Shown piece by piece: positions 1-9,353 of a stretch of DNA of 64,000 nucleotides. A program made the position numbers and the translations under genes. Positions within the stretch are counted from its first letter, which is position 1, and every line of letters begins with the position of its first letter. Below the pieces are notes generated by a model. It made no database searches. It saw nothing but the letters and a program-made list of their open reading frames with translations, and was not told the origin of the DNA. Origin of the DNA: VRUE01 sp963805475 (GTDB taxonomy: Bacteria; Actinomycetota; Thermoleophilia; Solirubrobacterales; 70-9); assembly GCA_963805475.1 (NCBI GenBank), contig CAWDUO010000010.1, forward strand, positions 124,001-188,000, given 5' to 3'.

Positions 1-348
1 CGCTGTCGAGCTCGGCGAGGCGGCGCTGCATCTCGTTGAAGGTGCGGGCGAGCTGGCCGAGCTGGCCGCTGGAGTCGACCGGGACGCGTACGGCGAAGTC
101 GCCGTCGGCGACGGCGCGGGCGGCGTCCTCGATGCGGCTGATGCGACGGGTGACGAGCTTGGCCGAGTAGAAGCCGAGCGCGAGCGCGATCAGGCAGGCG
201 AGCAGGCCGCCGACGAGGATCGGCTCGCGGGCGTCGGCGTGGCCGCCGATCGCGACGACCCAGACGTAGATGACGACCGAGGTGCCGACGCCGATCGACA
301 GAGCCGTGGTCGTGATCCGGTTGCCGAGCGGGGTGAGGCGGAGGCGCT

Positions 349-352
<4 letters not shown>
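1..352 (-). CDS. Sensor histidine kinase, N-terminal part (cut by window edge)
   Basis: The reverse strand encodes an N-terminus with two membrane segments (about residues 15-32 and 40-62), followed by a HAMP-like linker (TRRISRIEDAARAVADGDF, then FNEMQRRLAEL). This is the usual start of a membrane histidine kinase; the DHp and ATPase domains lie beyond the window. The ATG at 352 overlaps the TGA of the response regulator gene by 4 bases, so the two are translationally coupled. The signal sensed cannot be told from what is visible. Being a kinase is inferred from the HAMP segment plus the adjacent regulator. Confidence 0.85.
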
Positions 353-1044
<692 letters not shown>

Positions 1045-1075
1045 GGACAAAGGGTATCCCCCGCCAAATGCCAAC

Positions 1076-1155
1076 CCGCCCATGGCGGACGCGGGAGGGA
1101 AGGCCCATCCATATCTGATTCTTTGGGCCTTCCCGGGAGCAGAGCACATGGGCGG
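1076..1155. repeat. Long imperfect palindrome upstream of the response regulator
   Basis: Outer arms CCGCCCATG (1076-1084) and CATGGGCGG (1147-1155) are perfectly complementary. Inner arms GGGAAGGCCCA (1097-1107) and TGGGCCTTCCC (1124-1134) form a second perfect stem. Unpaired segments of about 12 nt lie between the stems, with a 16-nt apical loop. It sits in the 302-bp gap between the response regulator and thiL, in the likely 5' leader of the regulator. It could be a leader RNA structure or another member of the dispersed palindromes of this window. No second copy of its core was seen. Confidence 0.6.
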
Positions 1156-1239
1156 AATTATTTGGACGTTTATGGGAGTACTTAGAACTAAGGCTCTCCG
1201 CCGAGGGGTCGATAGGACGAGTGTCATGCGGCAGAAATG

Positions 1240-1261
1240 GTTGAAAAGTCTTGTTGAAAAG
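1240..1261. promoter_or_regulatory. Direct repeat, possible operator
   Basis: The 9-mer GTTGAAAAG occurs at 1240-1248 and again at 1253-1261, a 13-bp period, about 200 bp upstream of the response-regulator start. OmpR/PhoB-type regulators bind tandem direct repeats of about 11 bp, so an autoregulatory site is possible; the spacing is not canonical. The rest of the 1045-1346 gap holds only the palindrome at 1076-1155. Confidence 0.3.
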
Positions 1262-1346
1262 GGGGAGTACCGGCCCGCGCCGGCGCTTGTCGCGCGGGCG
1301 ATGCTGCGCCGCCGCGGCGTGCGCACGCTGCTCACCGGGGCGTCGC

Positions 1347-2362
1347 TCAGCCGAGCTGGTCGAATCCGGCCGCGGGCAGAGTCCCACCGCCGGGCAGCCT
1401 GATCTCGACCCCCGAACCGGCGCCCGCCTCGCCGATCCGCGTCAGCCTCCCCCAAGCGCCTCGACGGCCGCCGTCGCCTCGTCCAGCCGCCCGGGAGGCA
1501 GGGCGACGAGCAGCTCGTAGTCTTCGCCGCCGCCGGTCGCCAGCGCCAGCGGGTCGCGACCGGCGGCCCCCGCGGCCTCGGCGACGCCGTCCTGGAGCGG
1601 CAGCGCGCCGGCGTCGATGATGAGGGCGACGCCGCTGGCCTCGGCGACGTGTCCCGCGTCGCCGCCGAGCCCGTCGCTGAGGTCGATCATCGCCGTGGCG
1701 CCGGCGCCCGCCAGCGCGCGTCCCTCCGCGAGTCGTGGCCGAGGTTCGACCTGCCGCGCGATCAACGACGCGTCGCGTTCGCTGTTTGTGGCGCTCTGCG
1801 CGACAAAAGGCGAACGCGCTCCTCGTGGGAGGCTCCCGGCGCCGGATTCGAGCAGGAGCAGGCCCGCCGCGGCGCCGCCGAGCTCGCCGGTGACCGCCAC
1901 GACGTCGCCGGGCCGGGCGCCGGCGCGGGTGACGAAGTCGTCGGCGCTCGCCGCGTGGCCGACGACGGTCGTCGCCAGCGTCAGAACCGGCGCGCGGGTG
2001 ACGTCGCCGCCCGCCAGCGCCGTCCCGGTCTGCGCCGCCAGCGCCGCCATCCCGTCGAGCAGCTCGAGGCAGCCGTCCTCGCCGAGACCGGGGGGCGTCC
2101 CGAGGACGACATAGGCCTCGCCCGGCTCGGCGCCCATCGCCGCCAGGTCCGAGAGGGCGACCGCCAGAGCCTTGTGGCCGATCTGCGCCAGGCTGCTCCA
2201 CTCGCGCCTGAAGTGCACGCCCTCGACCAGCGCGTCGACCGAGGTCGCGGTGGCCCCGCCCGCCGCGACGATCGCGGCGTCGTCGCCGCTGCCGAGCCTC
2301 AACCGCGGCCCCGCCGCCGGCACCCGCTTCCTGATCTTTCGCAGCAGATCGAACTCGCCCAC
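1347..2362 (-). CDS. thiL: Thiamine-monophosphate kinase, apparent frameshift near its end
   Basis: ThiL phosphorylates thiamine monophosphate to thiamine diphosphate. From GTG 2362 the protein reads MGEFDLLRKIRKR, with the GDDAAIV metal-binding segment, ALSDLAAMGAEP, the GGDVTRAP loop, IDLSDGLGGDAGHVA and TGGGEDYELL, all diagnostic of ThiL. The first frame stops after EALGGG at 1442; the expected C-terminus (RLTRIGEAGAGSGVEIRLPG) continues in another frame to a stop at 1347. The shift falls on the C-run at 1446-1453, so a homopolymer indel is the simplest reading. An in-frame 45-bp palindrome (1774-1818) adds about 15 residues (RSPFVAQSATNSER) to the middle of the enzyme. Confidence 0.88.
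1774..1818. repeat. Family A 45-bp palindrome, copy 1 (inside thiL)
   Basis: Runs from CGCGTTCGC to GCGAACGCG with TTTGT and ACAAA inner segments. It lies inside thiL in frame and encodes RSPFVAQSATNSER on the minus strand. The arms are not fully complementary in the middle (ctg against agg). Confidence 0.9.
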
Positions 2363-2388
2363 TGACCCATTCTCTAAGGTCCCCGCAA

Positions 2389-3474
2389 ATGGCAGAGGAT
2401 CAACCGCTCCTGCACAGGCTCGGCGACGCCGGCGCGCGCTTCGGCACGCGGCCGCCGCGCAGCAAGCGCGTCCGCTTGGCGATCCAGCTCGGCCTCGCGA
2501 TCCTGATCTTCGGCTTCCTCGTCCTCACCGTCGTCGACCAGTGGTCGGAGATTCAGGACAAGGGCGTCCATTTCCACGTTCTCTGGCTGATCCCGGCATT
2601 CGTCTTCCTGCCCGCCTTCTACGCGCTCAGCGCCCTCGGCTGGGACCTTATCCTGCGCTTCCTCGGCTACCGCATCGGCGTCGGCAAGGCGCAGGTCGCC
2701 TGGGGCCAGCCGCTGCTCGCCCGCTACGTGCCTGGCAGCGTCCTCTACGTGCTCGGACGGGTGCTGCTCTCGGAGCGGGTCGGGGTCGAGCGCCGCGTGA
2801 CGATCGCCAGCATCGTCTACGAGCAGGCGATCTCCGCCACCTCGGCGCTCGCCTTCGCCGCCTATTTCCTGATCGACCACCCCGACCTGCAGGGCCAGCC
2901 GCTGCGCTGGGCGGTGCTGCTGGTGCTACCGCTGGCGGTTCTCATCCTGCACCCGCGCGTCTTCGGCCCGCTGGCGAACCGTGCCCTGCGCGCCTTCGGG
3001 CGCGAGCCGCTGCCGGCGGTGATCTCGCTGCGCGGCGTGCTGGCGCTGCTCCTCTACTACCTCCTGGTCTGGGGGGTGGTGGCGCTCGGCATGTACTCGG
3101 TCGCCCGCTCGGTGACGACGATCCCGCTGACCTTCGGCGAAGTGCTGACGGTCGGCTCGGCGCAGGCGGTCGGCTACGTGGCGGCGCTGCTGACCCTCGT
3201 CGCTCCGGCCGGCCTCGGCATCCGCGACGCGGCCTTCGCCTGGGCGGTGAAGGGCGCCGTCGGCGGCAGCTTCGCGGTCGGTTCGCTGATCGCGATCGCC
3301 GTGCGCGGCGTGCTGACGATCGTCGAGCTGGTCTACGTCGGCCTGGTCACGGCGCTCGGCCGGCGCGAGGGCTGGTCGATCCCGACCGGGGTGATCCATC
3401 CGTCGCCGGAGGAGCAGGCGGAGGGCCCGCCGCCTCCCAGCGAGACGCCGATCCACACGCCCGAGATTTTGTAG
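2389..3474 (+). CDS. LPG-synthase transmembrane (flippase-like) family membrane protein
   Basis: A 361-residue integral membrane protein with about eight hydrophobic segments. It belongs to the lysylphosphatidylglycerol synthase transmembrane/UPF0104 family: early LALGWDLILRFLGY-type region (ALGWDLILRF), YVPGSVLYVLGRVLLSE, and the late APAGLGIRDAAFAWAV segment. The family moves or modifies membrane lipids, or lacks a defined substrate when, as here, the soluble aminoacyltransferase domain is missing. It is divergent from thiL with a 26-bp gap. The C-terminal 30 residues are proline-rich and cytosolic-looking. Substrate unknown. Confidence 0.8.
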   Translation: MAEDQPLLHRLGDAGARFGTRPPRSKRVRLAIQLGLAILIFGFLVLTVVDQWSEIQDKGVHFHVLWLIPAFVFLPAFYALSALGWDLILRFLGYRIGVGKAQVAWGQPLLARYVPGSVLYVLGRVLLSERVGVERRVTIASIVYEQAISATSALAFAAYFLIDHPDLQGQPLRWAVLLVLPLAVLILHPRVFGPLANRALRAFGREPLPAVISLRGVLALLLYYLLVWGVVALGMYSVARSVTTIPLTFGEVLTVGSAQAVGYVAALLTLVAPAGLGIRDAAFAWAVKGAVGGSFAVGSLIAIAVRGVLTIVELVYVGLVTALGRREGWSIPTGVIHPSPEEQAEGPPPPSETPIHTPEIL

Positions 3475-3520
3475 GTCTGGAGGGTCGGGGGGCTGTGGTG
3501 GGGAGGATAGGCGCGGTAGG

Positions 3521-3615
3521 GGAGGGGGTGGGGTGTCCCCCGCTCCGACAAACGGCGATCCAATTGGATCGCCGTTTTGAGTATCCGCCGGCCCGGGGGA
3601 CACCCCACCCCCTCC
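3521..3615. repeat. Long hairpin, 21-bp perfect arms around a 53-nt core
   Basis: The arms at 3521-3541 and 3595-3615 are perfect 21-bp inverted repeats (ggaggggg... and its complement). The core (3542-3594) contains a second perfect palindrome at 3551-3576 (AACGGCGATCC AATT-centred). It lies in the convergent gap between the membrane-protein and glycosyltransferase genes. It may act as a bidirectional terminator, but the arm-core-arm design matches the mobile-looking elements elsewhere in the window. Confidence 0.8.
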
Positions 3616-3637
3616 TTCGCGAATCGGTTTTCAGGGC

Positions 3638-3682
3638 CGCGTTCGCTGTTTGTCGACTTGTGCCCGACAAACAGCGAACGCG
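3638..3682. repeat. Family A 45-bp palindrome, copy 2 (intergenic)
   Basis: Near-perfect hairpin CGCGTTCGCTGTTTGTCG ... CGACAAACAGCGAACGCG between convergent genes, 23 bp downstream of the preceding long hairpin. Arms are fully complementary over 18 bp. Confidence 0.92.
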
Positions 3683-3691
3683 GGGCGGGGA

Positions 3692-4771
3692 TCAGAGGGG
3701 CATGCGAGCGGGGAGTTGGTAGGCGGTCAGGGACAGGGTTAAGAGCTGCAATGGACGGTCCCTCGAAAGGGCCACCAGGGGGAGCGTCCATATGAGGTAC
3801 CAGGGAAGTAGCCAGGCTGTGGCTATTAGGAGGAGGAAGCTGGCCCAGGCTGCGGCGCGGAGCCAGTCCATGCCGCGCCAGGTCTTGATCAAGAGGTAGA
3901 GGAAGCCGGCGGCGAATAGGGCGAGGGCCGTGGTGCGGATCGCGGTGGGGTCCAGGCCTGTGAGGCGGGCGAAGGTGGTGGGGACGCTCATGTGGGTGGT
4001 CTTCCCCTGGTGGGCGCCGATCAGCTCGAGCGCGTGCAGCCAGTGCAAGCCGAAGGCGGCGTAGGCGGCGGCACCGATTGCCAGGGCGGCGAGCGACCGC
4101 GCCGAGCAGGAATCGCAGAGCAGGGCGCGCCCGTCGTCGCCGATGTCGACTTTTTCCCCACTGGGGTGTGGAAAAAGTCGGAAACGCGTGCCCAGCAGGG
4201 CGAAGGGGGCGGCCAGGGCCGCCGGGGGCTTGAGGGCGAAGGCGGCGAGGAAGGCGGCGCCGCCCGAGGCCTCGGCGTCGGTGAGGACGCCCGCGACGCC
4301 CGCGGTCGCCGCCAGCATCGCCACGCCGTCGTTGTGGGCGCCGCCGACGACGTGGATCAGGACGAGCGGGTTGAGGGCGACGAAGGCCGCCGCGCCCAGC
4401 GGCGAGACGCCGCGCACCGGGGCGACGCGGGAGAGGATGACGGCGGTGGCGAGGACCGATAGCGCCGCCGCCCCCTTCAGCGCCGCCACCGCCCACCAGA
4501 CCGGCAGCCAGGCGAGCGGGTAGGTGGCGAGGGTGAACAGCGGCCCGTAGGCGCTGACCGTGTCGAACCAGGTGACCCGCGCGTAGGCCGGGTCGAACGG
4601 TTCCGCCGCCGGCGGGTGGACGTAGGGGTTCAGCCCATGCAGGGCTCCCAGCCGCGCGTAGTCGACGTAGCTGTAGACGTCGTGGGAGAGGAGGACGGGG
4701 GAGAGCGCGAAGCCGGCGAGGAGCAGGGCGATCGCGCCCCACGTAAGACGCCGCACCCGGCGCTCAGCCAC
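3692..4771 (-). CDS. GT-C fold polyprenyl-phosphate-dependent mannosyltransferase-like protein
   Basis: A 359-residue multi-spanning protein with the MptA/MptB and GT87 style luminal-loop signature LLSHDVYSYVDYARLGALHGLNPYVH-type segment (DVYSYVDYAR), followed by YGPLFTLATYPLAW and repeated hydrophobic segments. Such enzymes transfer mannose from a polyprenyl-phosphate donor to cell-envelope glycans. It is shorter than typical members (400-500 residues), and the GTG start at 4771 may miss a first membrane segment. It begins just after the corrected end of the PBP gene, so the two are likely co-transcribed for wall assembly. A family B hairpin (4147-4186) is read in frame as RLFPHPSGEKVDIG. 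Confidence 0.75.
   Translation of the reverse strand: MAERRVRRLTWGAIALLLAGFALSPVLLSHDVYSYVDYARLGALHGLNPYVHPPAAEPFDPAYARVTWFDTVSAYGPLFTLATYPLAWLPVWWAVAALKGAAALSVLATAVILSRVAPVRGVSPLGAAAFVALNPLVLIHVVGGAHNDGVAMLAATAGVAGVLTDAEASGGAAFLAAFALKPPAALAAPFALLGTRFRLFPHPSGEKVDIGDDGRALLCDSCSARSLAALAIGAAAYAAFGLHWLHALELIGAHQGKTTHMSVPTTFARLTGLDPTAIRTTALALFAAGFLYLLIKTWRGMDWLRAAAWASFLLLIATAWLLPWYLIWTLPLVALSRDRPLQLLTLSLTAYQLPARMPL
4147..4186. repeat. Family B hairpin, copy 1 (inside mannosyltransferase gene)
   Basis: CGACTTTTTCC (4147-4157) pairs perfectly with GGAAAAAGTCG (4170-4180), followed by the family tail GAAACG. It is translated in frame within the glycosyltransferase gene, between two membrane segments. 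Confidence 0.85.
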
Positions 4772-4786
4772 GGTTGCGCGGGCGGA

Positions 4787-6929
4787 TCATTCGGCGCCGC
4801 CGGCTTTCTCGCCGCCGCCCACCCCCGCCCCGCCGCCGCCGTATTCAGGCGGCGGCGGCACGTGGGTCGGTTCCTGCCCCACGCCGGGAGCGTAGGCATT
4901 GGGGTCGTAGCCCCCGGTCGCTTCGCCTGCCCAGCCGTTCGGCTTCGCTTTCCCCGCCGCCGCCCCGCTTGGCCTTGAAGCCGGAGCCGCCGCGGCTCGG
5001 TGCGCTCGCCGTGTAGCGGCCGTAGAACGGCGCCCAGCCGATCGGCTGGGCAGGTTCGCTGAGCTCCTCGCACGGCACTTCCGCTCCGCTGTAGAGCGAG
5101 TGCCAGATCTCGGCCGGGAAGGTGCCGCCGTAGACGGTCTGTCCGTGGACGCTGGTCATTTCGATCGCGTTCGACTGCGGGTAGCCGACCCAGACCACGG
5201 TCGCCAGATTGGGCTGGAAGCCGGCGAACCAGGCGTCGGTGAAGTTGTCGGTGGTGCCCGTCTTGCCCCCCTGGCCGGGGCAGCCCGTGTAGGCGGCGGT
5301 GCCGGTGCCTTCGACGATGTTGTCGTGCAGCAGGCGCCATACCTGGTAGGCGACGGGCGCCGAGACGACCCGCCGCGGTTCGGCCCGTTCGGGGCGGCCG
5401 ACGCGGCCGCCGGGGAAGACGACCTTGCTTATCGCCACCGGGTTGCGGTGGATGCCGCCGGCGGCGAGAGTCGCGTAGGCGTCGGCCATCTCCAGCGGCG
5501 AGACGCCGACCCGCAGGCCGCCGATCCCCTCCGCCGGGATGCCGTCGAGCGGGCTTTCGATCCCCATCGACTTCGCCGTCGCCTTGACCGCGCGGGGGCC
5601 GACGTCGAGGTCGAGCTGGGCGAAGACGGTGTTGTCGGAGGCGACCGTCGCCTGCTTCAGGTTGATCCGCCCGAGGTAGCCCAGGTCCGCCGTGCTCACT
5701 TCCCAGTGGCCCCACCGCGGCAGGTTGAGGTCGAGGTGCTTGGAGTCGTAGTAGGTCGAGTAGGGGTCGATTCCCTGCTTCAGCGCCGTCGTCAGGACGA
5801 AGCTCTTGAAGGTCGAGCCGGGCTGGCGGTGGCCCTGGGCGGCGAGGTTGAACTTGCTGTGCGCGTAGTCGGTGCTCGTCGCCATCGCCTCGATGCCGCC
5901 GCTGCGCGGGTCGATCGAGACCAGCGCGGAGGCCGGGTCTTCGGGGTAGGGCAGCGCCGAGCGCATCGCTTCCGCGGCGACCGCCTGGAGGCGCGGATCG
6001 AGCGTCGTGTAGACGCGCAGGCCGCCCTTGCGCACCGTGTTCACGCCGTAGGCTTCGAGCAGCTTCCCCTCGACGTAGTCGAAGAAGTAGGGCTGGCGCT
6101 CGGCGAAGTAGCCGCGGCCGAGGTCGAGCTCGAGGCCGCGCCGCCGCGCCCGCCGCGCCTGCCGCGGCGAGATCCAGCCCTGCTGGGCCATCTTCGCCAG
6201 CACCGCGTTGCGGCGCTCGCGAGCGCCCCGCGGGTTGAGCACCGGGTTGTAGTCGGTCGGCGCCTGCGGCAGGCCGGCCAGCAGCGCCGCCTGCGCGAGG
6301 TCGAGCTTCCAGACCGGGCGCGAGAAGTAGACCTTCGCCGCCGCGCCGGCGCCGATCGCGGTCGCCCCGTCGAGTGTCCCGTAGCTCGCCGTGTTCAGGT
6401 AGGAGCCGAGGATTTCGCGGCGCGAGTGGCGTTCGGCGTACTCGATCGCCAGCTTCGCCTCGACGATCTTGCGCTCCACCGTGCGCGCCGGGTGGGCGAT
6501 GCAGAGGTTGCGCACCAGCTGTTGGTCGATCGTCGAGCCGCCCTCGACCGCCTTGCCGGCTTCGAGGTCCTTCAGCGCGGCGCGCAGGATGCCCTCGGGG
6601 TCGACGCCGCCGTGCTCGTAGAAGCGCTGGTCCTCGATCGCGACCGTGGCGTGCTGGAGGCTCTTCGGGATGCGGTCGATCGCGACCGGCGCGTGCGCTT
6701 CTTCGGAGGAGATCACGCCGAGCTTGCTGCCGTCGGCGGCGTAGAGGGTCGAGTTGCCGCCCTTCTCCACGGGCCGGCAGGCGGCCAGCGAGGGCGCGTC
6801 TGCGGCGATGCCGAGCACCCAGGAGACGACGCCGACCGCGGCGACGGTCAGCAGGGCGGCGACGCCGAGGGCGACGAGGAGGAGCTTCCCGCCGGCCCCG
6901 CCCCGCTGCCGCCGGCCCCTCCGCCTCAC
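4787..6929 (-). CDS. Class A penicillin-binding protein (transglycosylase/transpeptidase), apparent C-terminal frameshift
   Basis: A bifunctional peptidoglycan synthase anchored by one N-terminal membrane segment (about 18-42). Transglycosylase domain: EDQRFYEHGGVDPEG with the catalytic glutamate, and STIDQQLVRNL. Transpeptidase domain: catalytic serine motif STFK (GSTFKSF), SDN, and KTGTTDNFTDAWF. The main frame stops at 4845 after an implausible tail. The adjacent frame gives a natural glycine/proline-rich end (NGWAGEATGGYDPNAYAPG, then GQEPTHVPPPPEYGGGG) stopping at 4787, so a one-base indel near 4951-4955 is likely. GTG 6929 overlaps the TGA of the MscS gene by 4 bases. The mannosyltransferase gene follows at once. 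Confidence 0.92.
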
Positions 6930-7342
6930 CCCTGCGTGTCCTCGGTCGAGAGGTTGTGGACGACGCCCTCGACCAGGAGCTGGTTGGGGATCACGACCGC
7001 GGTGTTGTCGCCTGGGTTGACGTAGGTGTAGGAGAGGGTGATGTCGACGACGCGGCCTTCGACTTCCTCGAAGCGGATGCGGTCGCCGATCCGGAAGGGC
7101 TGGGAGACGGCGAGCATGACGCCGGCGACGAGGTTGGCGATCGTGTGCTGGGCGGCGAAGCCGACGATCGCGGCCAGCACCGCGGTCGAGGCGAGGATCG
7201 CCGTGGCGAGGCGCTGCAGTTCGGTGAACTGGCCGATCGCGATCCCGGCGAGGACGAGCCCGACGACCAGCACGATCAGCCGCCGCAGGAACCGCAGGCG
7301 CGTCTTCCGGGACCGCGAGACATGTGAGACTGGCGGCGTCAT
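6926..7342 (-). CDS. Small MscS-type mechanosensitive channel
   Basis: About 138 residues from ATG 7342 (147 if ATG 7369 is used). It has two or three hydrophobic helices and the MscS pore and beta-domain signature: VGFAAQHTIANLVAGVMLAVSQPFRIGDRI-type segment (AAQHTIANLVAGVML, QPFRIGDRIRFEEVEGRVVDI) and VVIPNQLLVEGVV. It is much shorter than E. coli MscS (286) because the C-terminal cage is reduced. It opens under membrane tension to release solutes. Its start codon overlaps that of the divergent CPBP gene, so at least one of the two starts is probably misplaced. It is coupled to the PBP gene by a GTGA overlap. Confidence 0.85.
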   Translation of the reverse strand: MTPPVSHVSRSRKTRLRFLRRLIVLVVGLVLAGIAIGQFTELQRLATAILASTAVLAAIVGFAAQHTIANLVAGVMLAVSQPFRIGDRIRFEEVEGRVVDITLSYTYVNPGDNTAVVIPNQLLVEGVVHNLSTEDTQG

Positions 7343-8051
7343 GGACGGCAAGTTAACCGGGAAGGCCACCGGTCAGGGGCAACTGGCGTCCTTCCCGTAT
7401 GCGACCTGGGGTCCATGGGCCGCCGTTTTGGGAGTGCTTCTGGCCCTTGGGGCGGGGATTGTGCTCGGTATCCCGGCTGTGATCATCGACAACCCGACGA
7501 ACGGGGACCTCAACTCTGCCGCCAATGCGGTGGTGCAGCTGGCGACGGCGCTGGGATTCCTGTTGGTCCCGATGGCCGTTGCGGCCCGCTGGGGCGCTTC
7601 CACCGTCGGTCAGGCGTTGAAGCGCTTGGGTGTGAGGGAGTTCCGTCCTTCTGCGTTGAAGTGGATGCTGGCGGCGGTCGGCGCCTACCTCGTCTTCGCC
7701 GCCGCCTACGCGGGAATCTTCGGCTCGCCTCACCAGGAAGACATCGCCGAATCGTTCGGGACGCTGCCGGTGCAGATCCTGCTGATCGTGATCGCGGCGC
7801 CGGTCAGCGAGGAGGTCTGCTTCCGGGGAATGCTGTTCGGCGGGCTGCGCACCCGGATGCCGCGGATCGCCGCGGCGCTGCTCAGCGGCCTGATCTTCGG
7901 CGCCCTGCACGCGCTCACCGGGGTGACCGCCGTGCCGCCGCTGATCTTCTTCGGCTTCGTCCTGGCGCTGCTCTACGAGCGCACGGGCTCGATCGTCCCC
8001 GGCATCCTGCTGCACATGCTCAACAACTCGATTGCCCTGATCGGGCAGTAG
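7341..8051 (+). CDS. CPBP-family intramembrane metalloprotease
   Basis: A 236-residue multi-span protein of the CPBP (CAAX protease / bacteriocin-processing, ABI) family. The conserved motifs are present: SEEVCFRGMLFGGLR (EExxxR), GALHALTG (second histidine motif), and HMLNNSIAL near the C-terminus. These place glutamates and histidines for a metal-dependent intramembrane protease. Substrate unknown. The N-terminus begins MDGKLTGKATG; no clear ribosome site precedes it. Confidence 0.88.
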   Translation: MDGKLTGKATGQGQLASFPYATWGPWAAVLGVLLALGAGIVLGIPAVIIDNPTNGDLNSAANAVVQLATALGFLLVPMAVAARWGASTVGQALKRLGVREFRPSALKWMLAAVGAYLVFAAAYAGIFGSPHQEDIAESFGTLPVQILLIVIAAPVSEEVCFRGMLFGGLRTRMPRIAAALLSGLIFGALHALTGVTAVPPLIFFGFVLALLYERTGSIVPGILLHMLNNSIALIGQ

Positions 8052-8107
8052 GTAGTGGTGGGCGGGTCCTGGCGGGATCCGCGCGAGATGCCGGGTCGTG
8101 GGGGAGA

Positions 8108-8785
8108 ATGTCGTCGATGGTCAGACGACTGACTGCCGGGCTCTCACTCGCCGTTGTGCTGGTGGTCCTTGTGGCGCCTGTGGGGGCTCAGGCGAAGAAG
8201 CCGAATGGGGGAACCGAGTGGCCGGGGGCGGTCGAGGCGCTGCACCGTGGCGAGTGCGGGGACGGGGTCGTCGCCTTCAAGCGCGGGCTGCGCAAGCTCG
8301 GCTACGTCGCCGACGGGGGGCGCTGCTTCAAGGGGAAGACCGGACGCGGCGTGCTCGCCTACCGAAAGGTCAACGGGATGGCGCGCGACGAACATGCGGG
8401 CAAGCGCCTGGTCAAGCGCGTGCTGGCCGGCCGCGGCGGCTACCGCGTGCGCCACCCGGGGGCCGGCGAACACCTCGAGGCGCCGCTCTCCAAGCAGGTG
8501 CTCGTCTTCGCCAGAGGGCGCAAGCCGTTCGCGATCTATCCGATCTCCTCGGGCAAGCCCTCGACTCCCACCGTCACCGGCCACTTCCACTTCTACACGA
8601 CCCAGCCCGGCTACAACTCGGAGGGCATGTACTACTCCTTCTACTTCTACGCCGGCTATGCCGTCCACGGCTACGCCGAAGTCCCGACCTACGCCGCCAG
8701 CCACGGCTGCATCCGCACCTTCATCGCCGACCAGCCCGAGATCTACGGCCGCATCCACTACGGCGAGTCGATCTTCGTCTTCTGA
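8108..8785 (+). CDS. Secreted L,D-transpeptidase (YkuD domain)
   Basis: A 225-residue exported enzyme. A signal peptide ends near VGAQA (about residue 29). Residues 40-105 resemble a peptidoglycan-binding domain (VVAFKRGLRKLGYVADGGRCF, GVLAYRKVNGM). The C-terminal YkuD domain has the catalytic SHGCIR motif (H199, C201) and the upstream AVHGYAEVP histidine segment. It makes 3-3 cross-links or anchors proteins to peptidoglycan. The start at ATG 8108 follows GGGGGAG. The stop is one base before the pyrE start codon, so the two genes are co-transcribed. Confidence 0.92.
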   Translation: MSSMVRRLTAGLSLAVVLVVLVAPVGAQAKKPNGGTEWPGAVEALHRGECGDGVVAFKRGLRKLGYVADGGRCFKGKTGRGVLAYRKVNGMARDEHAGKRLVKRVLAGRGGYRVRHPGAGEHLEAPLSKQVLVFARGRKPFAIYPISSGKPSTPTVTGHFHFYTTQPGYNSEGMYYSFYFYAGYAVHGYAEVPTYAASHGCIRTFIADQPEIYGRIHYGESIFVF

Positions 8786-8786
8786 G

Positions 8787-9353
8787 ATGGCCGATCTGGA
8801 TGCCGCCAAGCGCACACTGCTCGCCGAGCTGCGGGAGCACTCGCTGGTGATCGGCGAGGTGACGCTGGCGAGCGGGGCGCAGGCGCAGTACTACGTCGAC
8901 GCGCGGCGGGCGCTGCTGCGGCCGGCGGGGTTTCGCGCCGCCGGCGAGCTGATCGCCGCGGCCGCGGTCGAGGCGGGCGCGAGCGCCGTCGGCGGGCCGG
9001 CGACGGCGGCGATCCCGCCCAGCTGCGCCGCCCTCGCCGTCCCCGCGGGCGACGATCTCGTCGGCTTCTTCGTCCGCGGCGAGCGCAAGGCCCACGGCCT
9101 GCAGCGCTGGGTCGAGGGCCCGGTCGAGGAGGGCGACCGGGTGCTGGTCGTCGAGGACACCGTCACCACCGGAGGCTCCACGGTCAAGGCGATCGAGAGG
9201 ATCGAGGAGCAGGGCCTGGAGCCAGTCGCCGTCGTCGCCGTGGTCGACCGCCTGGCGGGCGGCGGCGAGGCGATAGAAGCGGCCGCCAAAGCCCCGTACC
9301 GGGCCCTCGTCACGATCGACGAGATCTACCCCGACCGGCCGGACCGGAGCTGA
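8787..9353 (+). CDS. pyrE: Orotate phosphoribosyltransferase
   Basis: A 188-residue enzyme joining orotate and PRPP to give OMP in pyrimidine synthesis. It has the PRPP-binding motif VLVVEDTVTTGGS (about 127-139), the substrate loop FVRGERKAHGLQRWVEG with catalytic lysine/histidine, and an early LASGAQAQYYVDARRALL segment (SG-x-YxDxR type). Length is slightly below the usual 200-215. ATG 8787 directly follows the L,D-transpeptidase stop. The other pyr genes are not in the window. Confidence 0.93.
   Translation: MADLDAAKRTLLAELREHSLVIGEVTLASGAQAQYYVDARRALLRPAGFRAAGELIAAAAVEAGASAVGGPATAAIPPSCAALAVPAGDDLVGFFVRGERKAHGLQRWVEGPVEEGDRVLVVEDTVTTGGSTVKAIERIEEQGLEPVAVVAVVDRLAGGGEAIEAAAKAPYRALVTIDEIYPDRPDRS

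Noticed and set aside
1446..1453. Programmed ribosomal frameshifting in thiL
   Set aside because: No slippery heptamer with a downstream fold is evident, and similar shifts occur in many unrelated genes, which fits sequence error better.
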